Assembly (NCBI RefSeq): GCF_002266425.1
Contig: NZ_NPMN01000006.1
Coordinates: 1-64,000 of the forward strand
Reading direction: 5' to 3'
From: Tissierella sp. P1
GTDB lineage: Bacteria; Bacillota; Clostridia; Tissierellales; Tissierellaceae
DNA length: 64,000 nucleotides
Numbering within the stretch: position 1 is the stretch's first letter; the number at the start of each line of letters is the position of its first letter. Made by a program: the position numbers and the translations under genes. Below are positions 46,380 through 55,515 of the stretch, one piece after another. A model generated the notes under the pieces. The model was given only the letters and a program-made list of their open reading frames with translations. It did no database searches and was not told the origin of the DNA.

Positions 46380-47303
46380 ATGAAGGACTATGCGGTAAAA
46401 TTAAATCATATAACTAAAACCTATGGAAAGAAAAAAGTTATTGAAGATATTAGCATAAACGTTAGGATGGGGGATATATATGGTCTTATTGGAAAAAATG
46501 GAGCAGGAAAAACAACTATACTAAAACTTATATCTGGATTGATTCGTCAAAATTCTGGAAGTATGGAAATTCTAGGGGAGGTTACAGAACATGGTCTTAA
46601 TCGTGCTAGGAAAAGAACTGGCTCTCTAGTGGAGAATTCATATTTATATCCTTATTTTGACGGGGAAAAGAATTTAGAGTGCTATCGTATTCAAAAGGGA
46701 TTAAAAGATAAAAAAGTGGTAGAAGAAACACTGAAATTAGTAGGACTTTACGATGTAAACAAGAAGAAATTTAGCAAGTATTCATTGGGAATGAAGCAAA
46801 GATTAGGGATTGCTCAAGCTATTATGGGGCGACCAGACTTGCTTATTTTAGATGAACCTATTAATGGAGTGGATCCTACAGGAATTGTAGAGTTAAGAGA
46901 GCTACTATTGAAAATTAATAGGGAGCTAGGTACTACTATAATATTATCAAGTCATATATTAAATGAACTGTCCATGATTGCTAATCGATATGCTTTTATC
47001 CATGATGGTACGTTAATAGAAGAAGTAAGCAAAGAAGAATTGGATGAAAAATGTAGAAGATATTTAAAATTGAAAGTCAATGATGCAAAGAAAACAACTG
47101 TTATTCTTGAAAAAGAATTAGATATTTTGCATTATAAGGTTTTAAATAATAATGAAATAGAAATATATGAAGAATTAAACAATCTAAATCTCATTACAAA
47201 AATCCTAATTGAAAACAATGTAGAGATTAAATCGATTAATGAAGGTACTCAAACCTTAGAGGAATATTTTATAAAACTGATAGGAGGGCATATAAATGCG
47301 TAA
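46380..47303 (+). CDS. ABC transporter ATP-binding protein (BcrA/CprA-like)
   Basis: This 307-residue ATPase has Walker A GKNGAGKTT, the signature in YSLGMKQRLGIAQAI, Walker B LLILDEPINGVDP and a His in SSHILNEL. Its Gly-Met-Lys-Gln signature and C-terminal extension match the bacitracin/lantibiotic-type ABC-2 ATPases. It overlaps the permease gene by 8 bases. The promoter region upstream (46270-46379) is AT-rich with possible sites but none stands out. Confidence 0.88.
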   Translation: MKDYAVKLNHITKTYGKKKVIEDISINVRMGDIYGLIGKNGAGKTTILKLISGLIRQNSGSMEILGEVTEHGLNRARKRTGSLVENSYLYPYFDGEKNLECYRIQKGLKDKKVVEETLKLVGLYDVNKKKFSKYSLGMKQRLGIAQAIMGRPDLLILDEPINGVDPTGIVELRELLLKINRELGTTIILSSHILNELSMIANRYAFIHDGTLIEEVSKEELDEKCRRYLKLKVNDAKKTTVILEKELDILHYKVLNNNEIEIYEELNNLNLITKILIENNVEIKSINEGTQTLEEYFIKLIGGHINA

Positions 47304-48066
47304 TTATATTAAATCAGAATTTTATAGGATAATCCACCGTAAGTATTATCAGATGACTGTATTATTATTTGTTGTATTTTCTATTGTAGTCAATTTATTT
47401 TTAAAATTTTTGGGAACAAAAATCACAGATCCATTTTTGACTTCAATGGACTTTCTTTTGATTTTTTTATTCGCATCACCTATTATACTTCTTATTATTC
47501 ACGATATTATTTTAGGAGATGAGATAAAGCATAAAACTTTGAATAATGTTATTGCTAATGGAATTTCTAGAGATAAAATAATATTTTCTAAAATTATTTC
47601 TATTTTAGCTTTTTTTATGTTATTTTCTATTATTGTCATAGGGGTTCATATTCTTATATCCATAGTTTTATTTGGAGTAAATGAAGAAGGCCTTAAGTTT
47701 ATCAATCAATATTTTTTAGTTTGTTTGTCTGCAGTTCCACTTTGGATAGGGTTGATATCTTTTTATATTATTTTTTCTGTAATTATACAAAATCAGGTTA
47801 TTGTAAGTCTTATAGCACTCACATACATATACATAGTTTCATATATAACTCGTGTAATAGCATATTTACAACCTAAATTAACATTTTTATATATATTACA
47901 ACCACTTTCAATATTGCGTAGCTTGATAGATATAATAGAAATGAGGAGGGTTCTAGGAATGGATGGATATTGTGTAATAGCTATATTTCCTGTTCTTATT
48001 GGATTTGGATTGTTTACAATATCTACAATTTTATTAATCACCATATTTAGAAAAAAGGATTTTTAA
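47296..48066 (+). CDS. ABC-2-type permease (BcrB/CprB-like)
   Basis: The protein of 256 residues has six hydrophobic segments. It starts with MRNYIKSEFYRIIHRKYYQM, the basic N-terminus usual for this permease type, and has a cytosolic loop HDIILGDEIKHKTLNNVIANGISR, the conserved E-x-x-x-x-T-x-x-x-x-x-G-x-x-R stretch. With the ATPase upstream it should form an exporter or lantibiotic-removal complex. Next gene is the sensor kinase, 15 bases away. Confidence 0.85.
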   Translation: MRNYIKSEFYRIIHRKYYQMTVLLFVVFSIVVNLFLKFLGTKITDPFLTSMDFLLIFLFASPIILLIIHDIILGDEIKHKTLNNVIANGISRDKIIFSKIISILAFFMLFSIIVIGVHILISIVLFGVNEEGLKFINQYFLVCLSAVPLWIGLISFYIIFSVIIQNQVIVSLIALTYIYIVSYITRVIAYLQPKLTFLYILQPLSILRSLIDIIEMRRVLGMDGYCVIAIFPVLIGFGLFTISTILLITIFRKKDF

Positions 48067-48081
48067 ATTGGAGGGGAGTAA

Positions 48082-48981
48082 ATGTTAGTCATAACTATAA
48101 TAGTAGGGATAGTTGCGTTAGTGTTTGCTTCCCTATATTTCTTATTAAAGAAGGATTTAAAAGCACTAAACAAAGATATTTTACATAGATTAGATAAGGA
48201 AAGTAAAGCAACTTTAACCACCCAATCCTCTAACAGAGAGATTGTAGAATTTACTGGAACAATAAATTATTTATTTTTAGAAAAGGAAAATACGAAGTTA
48301 GAATATAAGAAAATAGATCAAGAATTAAAAGAAAATATATCTAATATTTCTCATGATTTTAGGACACCTTTGACAGCCATATTAGGGTATTGTGATCTTT
48401 TGTTAAAATCTGATTTAACAGAAGAAACTAAAGAATATGTCTATATAATCAACAAAAAAGCAAAATCCTTGCATCATTTGATCCAGGATTTTTATGATTT
48501 TTCTAGAATTATGAGCACAGATTATCCTATTAATATAGACTTTGTTTCTATATGCGAATTACTCAAAGAAGTAATATTTGAATATTATGAGGATTTTACT
48601 GATAAAGATAGCTCAATAGATATTAATATTCCAAGGGAAGAGATTAAAACAATTTCAGATATAGACGCTTTGAGAAGAATATTTTCGAATTTGATTTCTA
48701 ATATGTTAAGGCATGGTATTGGAGGATATAAAATTAAATTAGCTAAAAAGGAAAAAGATGCTTATATTTCTTTTGAGAATAAAGTTGTATTCATGGATCA
48801 GGAGAACGTGGAAAGGATTTTTGAAAGATCATACGCTATGGATTTATCAAGAGGTTCGAATAAAAGTGGTCTAGGTTTATCTATAGTAAAAGAGTTAGCT
48901 CATAGATTGAATCATAATTTGGAATTTAGTCTTAAAGATAATATATTTAAGATTGAAATAATATTAAAGATTACAGCATAG
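48082..48981 (+). CDS. Sensor histidine kinase
   Basis: This 299-residue protein has one N-terminal membrane helix and almost no outer sensor part. It carries an H-box ISNISHDFRTPLTAILGYCDLL with the phospho-His, an N-box with LISNMLRHG, and a G-box with KSGLGLSIVKELA. Kinases with such a small sensor are typical for BceS- or CprK-like systems that read the state of the ABC transporter. It would phosphorylate the regulator at 45586. Confidence 0.88.
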   Translation: MLVITIIVGIVALVFASLYFLLKKDLKALNKDILHRLDKESKATLTTQSSNREIVEFTGTINYLFLEKENTKLEYKKIDQELKENISNISHDFRTPLTAILGYCDLLLKSDLTEETKEYVYIINKKAKSLHHLIQDFYDFSRIMSTDYPINIDFVSICELLKEVIFEYYEDFTDKDSSIDINIPREEIKTISDIDALRRIFSNLISNMLRHGIGGYKIKLAKKEKDAYISFENKVVFMDQENVERIFERSYAMDLSRGSNKSGLGLSIVKELAHRLNHNLEFSLKDNIFKIEIILKITA

Positions 48982-49034
48982 GTGGGTTTTGAAAGGCAAG
49001 GTATTCAATTAGCCATATGATATAATATTTATAT

Positions 49035-49195
49035 TTACACCATGCAGCGGATAGGGCAGGAGGTAAAACACCTATGACAATGAATGACTGGGATAATTCC
49101 CTTGATGAATTTTTACAGTTTAGACGTAGAGAAATTCTTGAAGGTAAAGGTAAACCACAATTAAAAATTAAATTTAAAAATAATCCTGATAGATA
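49035..49195 (+). pseudogene. RhuM-like protein C-terminal fragment
   Basis: A startless frame reads ADRAGGKTPMTMNDWDNSLDEFLQF and REILEGKGK and then ends KNNPDR. The Met-Thr-Met-x-Asp-Trp and Phe-Leu-x-Phe pattern followed by Ile-Leu fits the end of RhuM-type proteins. The rest of the gene is absent. The assignment rests on a short stretch. Confidence 0.4.
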
Positions 49196-49314
49196 AAATA
49201 TCAAGGTTGTTTTTGTTTTTTATTTATTTTTATATCCAAATACAAAAATAAACGTAATTTGCATAAATTATTAGTGTGTGCTATAATCGAATTTAATATT
49301 TACAATTGAAAATT

Positions 49315-49445
49315 AAATCACATCGCTGAATTCTTAAATGAAGCGGGGGACCCAATCTTCGGGGGTGTATCCATTTTTGGAGGGGTAGAACCCTTTAGCC
49401 TAACCCGACAGCTAACCTCGTAAGCGTGTAAAGGGGAGTAATGTT
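49315..49445 (+). promoter_or_regulatory. c-di-AMP (ydaO/yuaA-type) riboswitch
   Basis: The region begins ATCGCTGAATTCTTAAATGAAGC and has GGGGGACCCAATCTTCGGG, GGGTGTATCC and GGGGTAGAACCC. It then shows TAACCCGACAGCTAACCTCGTAAGCG and AAAGGGGAG. These blocks follow the conserved parts of the ydaO-type riboswitch in the right order. A terminator hairpin follows. This class turns genes off when c-di-AMP is high and often controls potassium or osmolyte transport, which fits the betaine transporter downstream. Confidence 0.85.
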
Positions 49446-49453
49446 CTGCTTAT

Positions 49454-49488
49454 TAGAACTATGGAACTCCATGGTTCTTTTTTGTACC
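49454..49488 (+). terminator. Expression-platform terminator of the c-di-AMP riboswitch
   Basis: AGAACTATGGAACTCCATGG, read on to GTTCTTTTTTG, forms a short stem closed by the AGAAC/GTTCT pairing and ends in six T. It follows the riboswitch closely and would cut transcription when the aptamer is bound. A second stem (CCCATTAGC with GCTAATGGG, 49518-49551) lies further on without a T run on this strand. Confidence 0.7.
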
Positions 49489-49642
49489 CAAAATTAAGTT
49501 TACATAATAAAAACCCAACCCATTAGCGCAATCAAAGGTTGCTAATGGGTCTCGGGAACCTTGTTGCTTCACAATATTTGTGAACTTAATCATTCCCTTA
49601 ATGGATTTTTTTCAATTATAAAAAAAGGGAGGGTGTTGAATT

Positions 49643-51517
49643 ATGAGAAAGTGTTTCAGTGTAATTCTATTGTTAATATTAGTAATTACATCTACTTTTG
49701 TTTATTCAGAAGAAGTAACAGTAAAAGAGATAGCCTTTGCAGATGTTGGTTGGGATAGTGTGAAATTCCACAATGCAGTAGCAGGATTGATAGCAGAACA
49801 AATCTTTGGGTACGAATGGAGAGAAGTTCCTGGATCAACTACTGTATTACACGAAGGCTTACTTAAAGGTGAAATTGATGTTCATATGGAAGAGTGGACA
49901 GATAATCTAGCTACTTATGAAAAGGATTTAAATGAAGGCAAATTTAAAGATTTAGGAGTAAATTTTGATGATAATGATCAAGGCTTTTATGTTCCAAGAT
50001 ATGTAATTGAAGGGGATTCTGAAAGAGGAATTAAAGCAATGGCTCCTGATTTAAAATATGTATGGGATTTAAAGAAATATCCAGATGTATTTCCAGATGC
50101 AGAAATAAAGGATATGGGTAGAGTTTATGGTGCAATTCCTGGCTGGGAAGTTGATGAAATTATTCACAATAAATATCTACACTATAATCTGGACGAAAAC
50201 TTTGTATATTTTAGACCAGGTTCAGATGCAGCTCTATCATCAGCCTTAACTTCAGCCTATGAAAAGGCTGAACCAATAGTTGCATATTATTGGGAACCAA
50301 CTTGGCTCATGGGTAAATATGATTTTGTATTATTGGAAGATAAACCCTTTGATGCTAACACATATCTCGAAGGGAAAACTGAACTACCTTCTGTAAAAGT
50401 AAATATAGGGGTGAGTAATAAATTCTATGAACAAAGTCCCGAAATGGTTGAATTCCTTACAAAATATAAGACTTCAAGTGCTTTAACCTCAGAGGCTCTA
50501 GCACATATGCAAGAAACTGGAGCTAATTATATAGAAACAGCAAAATGGTTCCTAAAGCAACATGATGAATTAATAGATCAGTGGCTAAATCAAAGTGATG
50601 CACAAAAGATTAGAGCCTATTTAGATACAGGTGAAAAGGCTAAAACATCAAATTGGTTAAGGAACTTTCCGTTTAAGATACCTTTAAATGTTAATGATAT
50701 AGATACTTCGGTTAGAAATTTTAGTGTAAAATATGATTCGTTTTTTAGTAAGATAAGATTATTCTTAGGTAGTTTAGTAAATGTAATCTACAAGGTATTA
50801 GATTTCATACCCTGGTTTATATCCTTAATACTAGTATTCTTAGTAGGTTGGAAAATAAGCAGAAAGATTGTGAAAGGAATACTATATGCGAGTTTACTGT
50901 TCCTTATAGGAGCCTTAGGGCTATGGAATTTTATGAATGAAACACTATCCATAGTCATAGCCTCAGTTATAATTTCATTGGCGCTGGGCTTTCCATTGGG
51001 AATAATCATCTCAACTAGTGAAAGGGCAAATCGAATAATTCGACCAGTATTAGACACAATGCAGACAATGCCAGTATTTGTATATCTAATTCCAGCTTTA
51101 TTATTCTTTGGCTTGGGTAAACCACCTGCAGTAATAGCAACAACAATTTATGCTATAGTACCAATTATTAGGCTTACAAGTCACGGAATTAGACAAATTG
51201 ACAAAGAAGTAGTGGAAGCATCCTTATCTTTTGGTTCTACTAGATTACAATCATTAATAAAAGTGCAAATACCACAAGCTTTGCCAACAATAATGGCTGG
51301 AGTAAACCAAACCCTTATGATGGCAATGTCCATGGTTGTTACAACCTCCATGATTGGAGCTACTGGTTTAGGCATGGAAGTTCTATTAAGTGTTAACCGA
51401 GTAGAAATAGGTAGAGGACTAGTATCTGGTACTGCGGTTGTAATTATTGCAGTCTTATTAGATAGAATAACCCAAGGCTTTGTCAATGGTAGGGAGGTAA
51501 TCTTAGATGAAGAATAA
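49643..51517 (+). CDS. opuAB/AC-like: Glycine betaine/proline-type ABC transporter, fused binding protein and permease
   Basis: The 624-residue protein has a signal peptide (residues 1-22) and a solute-binding domain to about residue 330 with FADVGWDSVKFHN, VHMEEWTDN and GAIPGWEVDEI. A permease domain with six helices follows (about 375-615), containing the loop EVVEASLSFGSTRLQSLIKVQIPQA that docks on the ATPase. Binding protein fused in front of permease is unusual compared with OpuA, where it follows the permease. It takes up quaternary ammonium osmolytes. GGAGGGTG lies before ATG 49643. Control by the upstream c-di-AMP riboswitch is clear from position. Confidence 0.9.
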   Translation: MRKCFSVILLLILVITSTFVYSEEVTVKEIAFADVGWDSVKFHNAVAGLIAEQIFGYEWREVPGSTTVLHEGLLKGEIDVHMEEWTDNLATYEKDLNEGKFKDLGVNFDDNDQGFYVPRYVIEGDSERGIKAMAPDLKYVWDLKKYPDVFPDAEIKDMGRVYGAIPGWEVDEIIHNKYLHYNLDENFVYFRPGSDAALSSALTSAYEKAEPIVAYYWEPTWLMGKYDFVLLEDKPFDANTYLEGKTELPSVKVNIGVSNKFYEQSPEMVEFLTKYKTSSALTSEALAHMQETGANYIETAKWFLKQHDELIDQWLNQSDAQKIRAYLDTGEKAKTSNWLRNFPFKIPLNVNDIDTSVRNFSVKYDSFFSKIRLFLGSLVNVIYKVLDFIPWFISLILVFLVGWKISRKIVKGILYASLLFLIGALGLWNFMNETLSIVIASVIISLALGFPLGIIISTSERANRIIRPVLDTMQTMPVFVYLIPALLFFGLGKPPAVIATTIYAIVPIIRLTSHGIRQIDKEVVEASLSFGSTRLQSLIKVQIPQALPTIMAGVNQTLMMAMSMVVTTSMIGATGLGMEVLLSVNRVEIGRGLVSGTAVVIIAVLLDRITQGFVNGREVILDEE

Positions 51518-52685
51518 TAATATTTTAAGTATTAAAAACTTAAGCAAATTATATGGTGTAGAAAAAAGTAGAGCATTTAAAATGAAAAACTCAGGAGTAT
51601 CTAAGGATGAAATCTATAAAAAAACTGGGGTAACTGTGGCACTTTGGGATGTAACTTTTGATGTGAAAAAAGGTGAGATGTTTGTAATAATAGGTCTATC
51701 AGGCTCTGGTAAGTCAACACTAGTTAGATGTTTTAATATGCTAAATAAACCTAGTTCAGGAGAAATCCTATTTAATGATAAGGATATAAGTAAATTTAAT
51801 AAAAAGGAATTAAATGAATATAGAAGAAATAATATAGCCATGGTATTTCAAAACTTTGGACTTATGTCTCACAGAGATGTTTTAGGGAATGTAGAATATG
51901 GCCTTGAAATTAAGGGAGTATCCAAAGAGGAGCGTCAAGCTAAAGCAAGAGAAATGATTTCCATGGTATGCTTGGAAGGTTTGGAGAATGAACCTATATC
52001 AAGTCTTTCAGGAGGTATGAAGCAAAGAGTAGGATTAGCAAGGGCTCTAGCTAATGATCCTGATATACTTCTAATGGATGAACCATTTTCTGCGTTAGAT
52101 CCTTTAGTTAGAAAGGATATGCAGTTTGAGCTTCTGTCTATTCAAAAGAAATTAGATAAGACCATAATATTTATTACTCACGATATTAATGAAGCTTTTA
52201 AATTAGGTGATAGGGTAGCTATAATGCGTGATGGAGAATTGATTCAACTTGATACTCCAGAGATGATATCTGAGCATCCAGCAAATGATTATGTAAAACA
52301 ATTTATAAATGATGCAGATAAAACTCAGGTAATTAGTGTTAGAAATGTAATGGCTACTCCAAATAGTATTGTTCGTAAAACAGATAGCCTAAGTTATGCT
52401 ATAAATATCATGAGAAGCAATAGGGTTTCTAGTGCTTATGTTGTTGGGGATAAAATGAAATTATTGGGAATAGTTACAATTGATGATGCTGTACGAGCTA
52501 GAAATGAAAAATTATCATTATCAGATGTAATTATAGAAAGTATAATGACCACAGCTCCAGATACATTATTACACGATATAATTCCCATGGCTGCAGAAAC
52601 TAGATATCCTATAGCTGTAATAGATAATGATGGAAGTCTAAAGGGTATATTATCCAAGGCTGATGTATTGTCATCCATATTATAA
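51507..52685 (+). CDS. opuAA-like: Glycine betaine ABC transporter ATPase with tandem CBS domains
   Basis: The 392-residue protein has Walker A GLSGSGKST near residue 65, a SLSGGMKQRVGLARAL signature, Walker B LLMDEPFSALDP and the His in THDINEA. Two CBS domains follow (about residues 275-392, with SSAYVVGDKMKLLGIVTIDDAV and YPIAVIDNDGSLKGILSKADVL). In OpuA the CBS pair senses ionic strength, and in some relatives c-di-AMP. The gene overlaps the upstream gene by 11 bases, with GGGAGG before the ATG. Confidence 0.92.
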   Translation: MKNNNILSIKNLSKLYGVEKSRAFKMKNSGVSKDEIYKKTGVTVALWDVTFDVKKGEMFVIIGLSGSGKSTLVRCFNMLNKPSSGEILFNDKDISKFNKKELNEYRRNNIAMVFQNFGLMSHRDVLGNVEYGLEIKGVSKEERQAKAREMISMVCLEGLENEPISSLSGGMKQRVGLARALANDPDILLMDEPFSALDPLVRKDMQFELLSIQKKLDKTIIFITHDINEAFKLGDRVAIMRDGELIQLDTPEMISEHPANDYVKQFINDADKTQVISVRNVMATPNSIVRKTDSLSYAINIMRSNRVSSAYVVGDKMKLLGIVTIDDAVRARNEKLSLSDVIIESIMTTAPDTLLHDIIPMAAETRYPIAVIDNDGSLKGILSKADVLSSIL

Positions 52686-52689
52686 TAAG

Positions 52690-52995
52690 GTAAGCGTCAA
52701 TTTTAGTCTACATTAACAATAAATATTTTCTATGAGATAATATCTTTTACGAATTAATAGAAAATATTTTAAATGAAATGTTGTATGTATTGTTTTAAAA
52801 TAGAGAGTTCTTATTAAAATCTAATGAGTTTATGGCAGAATTAAATCGTTATGAAATAAAAAGAGTTACAATTCTGCTTTGAGTAAAAAATGCTGTATTT
52901 TATAGAGATAATGGACATTATGTTACATGTAAAGAAAAACTAGATAGATTAATAAGTCTATTAAAGCTAAGGAATAAACATTTTGATGATATTTA
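52690..52995. other. Gene-free stretch after the betaine operon
   Basis: Around 52810-52980 a startless frame shows ELNRYEIKRVTILL and EKLDRLISLLKLRNKHFDDI, the likely remains of a gene. ATTTTCTATGAGATAATATC, with TAGAAAAT further on, gives a loose inverted pair (52724-52770) that may act as a weak terminator. Confidence 0.35.
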
Positions 52996-52999
52996 GGAA

Positions 53000-53290
53000 A
53001 GATATTCTACCAGCAAGGGGATACCAGATGCTTATGACATCATTATTGTACTCTCGAGGTATGTTGAAGTCGAAGTAAGTAAGATGTGCGTCTCATGTCA
53101 GAAATTACAAGAGCATGAGTGAAGCGAAGTGAGATTGGTAACATTCTAAAACTGAGGGTATAATAATGAGGACGTATTGTGGTGATAAGAAGAAAAAGTA
53201 GGATTTGACCATAATATATAGTGGTCTTGGAGCAAGTTTGGGGTCAAAAATCAGTGAAAAAACACTGTTTTTGACCCTTGTTTTTTGGGT
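53000..53290 (+). repeat. Dispersed repeat, long copy E ending in a terminator
   Basis: The unit begins ATATTCTACCAGCAAGGGGAT, has ATGACATCATTATTGTACTC and GAGGTATGTTGAAGTCG, then GCGTCTCATG, GAGATTGG, GAGGGTATAATAATGAGGA and TTTGACCATAATATATAGTGG. It ends in a hairpin GGGTCAAAAA...TTTTTGACCC with TTGTTTTTTG. Block order is the same as in copy D at 42212-42520, though overall identity is lower. This conserved order supports one functional unit. Confidence 0.7.
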
Positions 53291-53373
53291 AAAACATAGG
53301 TGACATAGATATAATTTGAATGATGGTGGATTAAGATGATAAAGTGCAGGACTAAAAAAATGAGGTGAATTTT

Positions 53374-53532
53374 ATGCTGATTTATTTAGCTATGATTGAA
53401 TTGGAAGAGGATAGGCATAAATTCGAAAAGCTTTATATTACATATAAACAAACAATGTTTTATGTTGCCAATAGGATACTCAGAGATAAATATTTATCAG
53501 AGGATGTTGTTCATCAGACATTTAAAGGTTAA
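53374..53532 (+). pseudogene. Truncated sigma-70-family factor (region 2 only)
   Basis: From ATG 53374, with TGAGGTG upstream, the frame reads EEDRHKFEKLYITYKQTMFYVANRIL and SEDVVHQTF before a TAA. This is the region 2 opening of ECF-like sigma factors. The rest is missing after about 52 codons, so the protein cannot work as a sigma factor. Confidence 0.7.
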
Positions 53533-53699
53533 ATTGCGAAAAATTCACTGGAAATTACCTAATTTGAGAGAATAAAACTATGTTTTTAGGATAAAAGCCA
53601 TACCAAATAGACCTACCAATGTGAATTTTCAAAAAATGGTACTAACTAGGTGGTTTTGTTGAAAATGAAGTCAGAGAGCTTTAAAGTTTCTTTTTGCTC
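53533..53699. other. Gene-free stretch between remnants
   Basis: No supported gene, RNA or hairpin. It joins the broken sigma-factor gene and the transposase remnant. Confidence 0.3.
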
Positions 53700-54100
53700 A
53701 CTATATCAAACATCTATGTGTTGGTACATTATAATACAGTAGATGGGATGTACCGCATTTTAGTAGACAGATGATAACTTGCTTCCAAATGATAGTCAAT
53801 TTTTTCTCTTTTGTTAGAACGCTCAACAGAAGTACATTGTTTATAATTGAGTTTCCACTTGTCTGAAGACCTAGGCGTTTTAGTAAACAGCCGCAGAAAA
53901 AGTATGGAATGTACGACCGTATTTGGCAATAGAGCAAGGATTTTTACAAGTATTTTTGTAACACATGCAAGAGGATATCTCCATTTTTGATGATTTTGTG
54001 ATACATCGAATACATTTGGTTTCATCTTCTTACCGATTGGACAGATGGGGACACCTTTAGGAGATAAATAGGAGGAAAAAAGTTTGAATGGGTTAGGCAA
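53700..54100 (-). pseudogene. Transposase C-terminal remnant (IS1182-like)
   Basis: On the minus strand the frames give KGVPICPIGKKMKPNVFDVSQ, HQKWRYPLAC, and then YKQCTSVERSNKREKIDYHLE and STKMRYIPS. These are the zinc-ribbon-like and Arg-Thr-Ser-x-Glu-Arg parts near the end of IS1182-type transposases, with the last catalytic Glu. The N-terminal two thirds are missing and one frame change occurs near 53800. Confidence 0.65.
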
Positions 54101-54164
54101 AGCCTTGGCTTATCGACTCGGAGAATTCCGAGAGACTATAATTATATGAGGAGGATTTATCATT

Positions 54165-54911
54165 ATGAAAAATAGATTTTCAGTAGTATTTTTAACTATG
54201 CTAATTGTATTAACTTCAATGATTCCAACTTTTGCACATAAAGTATCTAATAAATCTTATGAAACTGCTGGCGTTAGCGACCTAAATTCGAATGATTTAG
54301 AGTATGAATATTTAACTTCTGAAGAAGAAATAAGATTAAAGAAGCAAACTTATCAGGAAATAATGGATAAAATAAACAAAGAGTATGGTACAGAAGTTAG
54401 ATTTTGTACCGAAGAAGAATTAGAGTATTTAAAACTATATGTAGATGATGGGAGTTATGGGAGAATAATGCATATCCCTCTAGATGAATATGAAGAAAGA
54501 CTTAGAACAGATGTTGAAGAATCTATAAAATCTAATATAGAAACATTGGAAGCATTATCTAAATATAATGAAGAAGACTTTACTGACTGGAAACCAATTA
54601 ATAGAATTGGAATTCAGTCAGATACAAAATTCTATTATGAAACACAGAAGATTACTGGTGCGACTGCTCATTTGGAAGCAGTCGTAGGGATGGATAGCGG
54701 TGCATGGAGATTTAATGAAATAAATGATACTTATACAAGCTACGTTCCTAGTGTTAATGGAAATATTGGTTTTGCTGCAGAGAGTTATGGATATTCTCTT
54801 CAAAATGGAGATAGAAAATGTACTGTTAGATATCAGGGCTATACCTTTGATAGATATGGACAAATTATAGATACTAATGTGTATAGAGATGCCAACTTTA
54901 CAGCTTCTTAA
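54165..54911 (+). CDS. Secreted protein of unknown function
   Basis: The 248-residue protein has a signal peptide (residues 1-24, ending SMIPTFAHK). A long acidic helical part follows (YEYLTSEEEIRLKKQTYQEI...), then a beta-rich C-terminal half with TKFYYETQKITGATAHLEAVVG and KCTVRYQGYTF. No lipobox, anchor or catalytic motif is visible. TATAAT at 54138-54143 and AGGAGG before the ATG support expression. A short stem, CTCGG/CCGAG at 54117-54132, lies just upstream of the -10 and could be an operator. I do not recognise the family. Confidence 0.75.
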   Translation: MKNRFSVVFLTMLIVLTSMIPTFAHKVSNKSYETAGVSDLNSNDLEYEYLTSEEEIRLKKQTYQEIMDKINKEYGTEVRFCTEEELEYLKLYVDDGSYGRIMHIPLDEYEERLRTDVEESIKSNIETLEALSKYNEEDFTDWKPINRIGIQSDTKFYYETQKITGATAHLEAVVGMDSGAWRFNEINDTYTSYVPSVNGNIGFAAESYGYSLQNGDRKCTVRYQGYTFDRYGQIIDTNVYRDANFTAS

Positions 54912-54954
54912 AAATAGAGAATATTTAGTATAAGATAAACAAATTAATATAGGT

Positions 54955-55087
54955 TTTCATAAAGTGGCCTGGGATATGCTAACGGTGCCAGGTTAAATAG
55001 CAGCGATTTGGGTAGACGGAGCAATCTTAATTCTTTGACAGGTCAACCCAGTAGCTGCGATATGCGGAGTTTCCCACTTGTATGTTT
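54955..55087 (+). ncRNA. Candidate structured RNA
   Basis: AAAGTGG at the start can pair with CCCACTT at the end, closing a multi-branched fold. Inside are CCTGG/CCAGG (54969-54992), GCAGC/GCTGC and TGGGT/ACCCA nested around a loop. GATATGC occurs twice, once in each half. The DNA is clearly less AT-rich than its neighbours and has no protein frame. A T-poor hairpin follows at 55101. It does not match a riboswitch class I know. Confidence 0.5.
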
Positions 55088-55100
55088 TTGACTTAAAATA

Positions 55101-55138
55101 TTAAAGACACCTTAATTGATTATGGGTGTCTTTAATAT
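55101..55138 (+). terminator. Hairpin after the candidate structured RNA
   Basis: TTAAAGACACC pairs perfectly with GGGTGTCTTTAA. The following tract is only weakly T-rich, and the stem is symmetrical, so it could end transcription in either direction. Confidence 0.6.
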
Positions 55139-55334
55139 ACTGGAAAAATGTTAGTACCTATTGACTTATATCACATAAAAAATATACTTATGTGAAATTT
55201 TCTAATGGAAGTTTTGGGGAAGCTGATACTTATGAAATCTTATAATAATTCGCCTTTTCCCATTAATTAATGCCTCTTTGTTTGTATTTTTTACAATTTA
55301 ATGTGGTTATGGAATAATTGAGATTTAGTTGCAT

Positions 55335-55390
55335 GTTTTCAAGGTATATTCTACCACCAAAGAAATACTAGATATTTATTGACCTTAAGC
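55335..55390 (+). repeat. Dispersed repeat, 5' fragment (copy H)
   Basis: The stretch TATTCTACCACCAAAGAAATA and CTAGATATTTATTGACC matches the first third of the repeat family, and then the similarity stops. It is a truncated copy about 130 bases before the transglutaminase-fold gene. Confidence 0.5.
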
Positions 55391-55515
55391 ACTAATTATA
55401 AACCGCACAAAATATCACTCATCATCGTAGGCTGGCACATTATAATTATATTAATACAGAGAAGAAATGTAAGAAGTAATATAGTATTTAATCGATGATT
55501 GGAGTGAGGATTATA

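Noticed and set aside
49510-49555. Second riboswitch or T-box before the betaine operon
   Set aside because: Only a single perfect stem without a T run on the + strand or conserved T-box sequence; the c-di-AMP riboswitch explains the leader.
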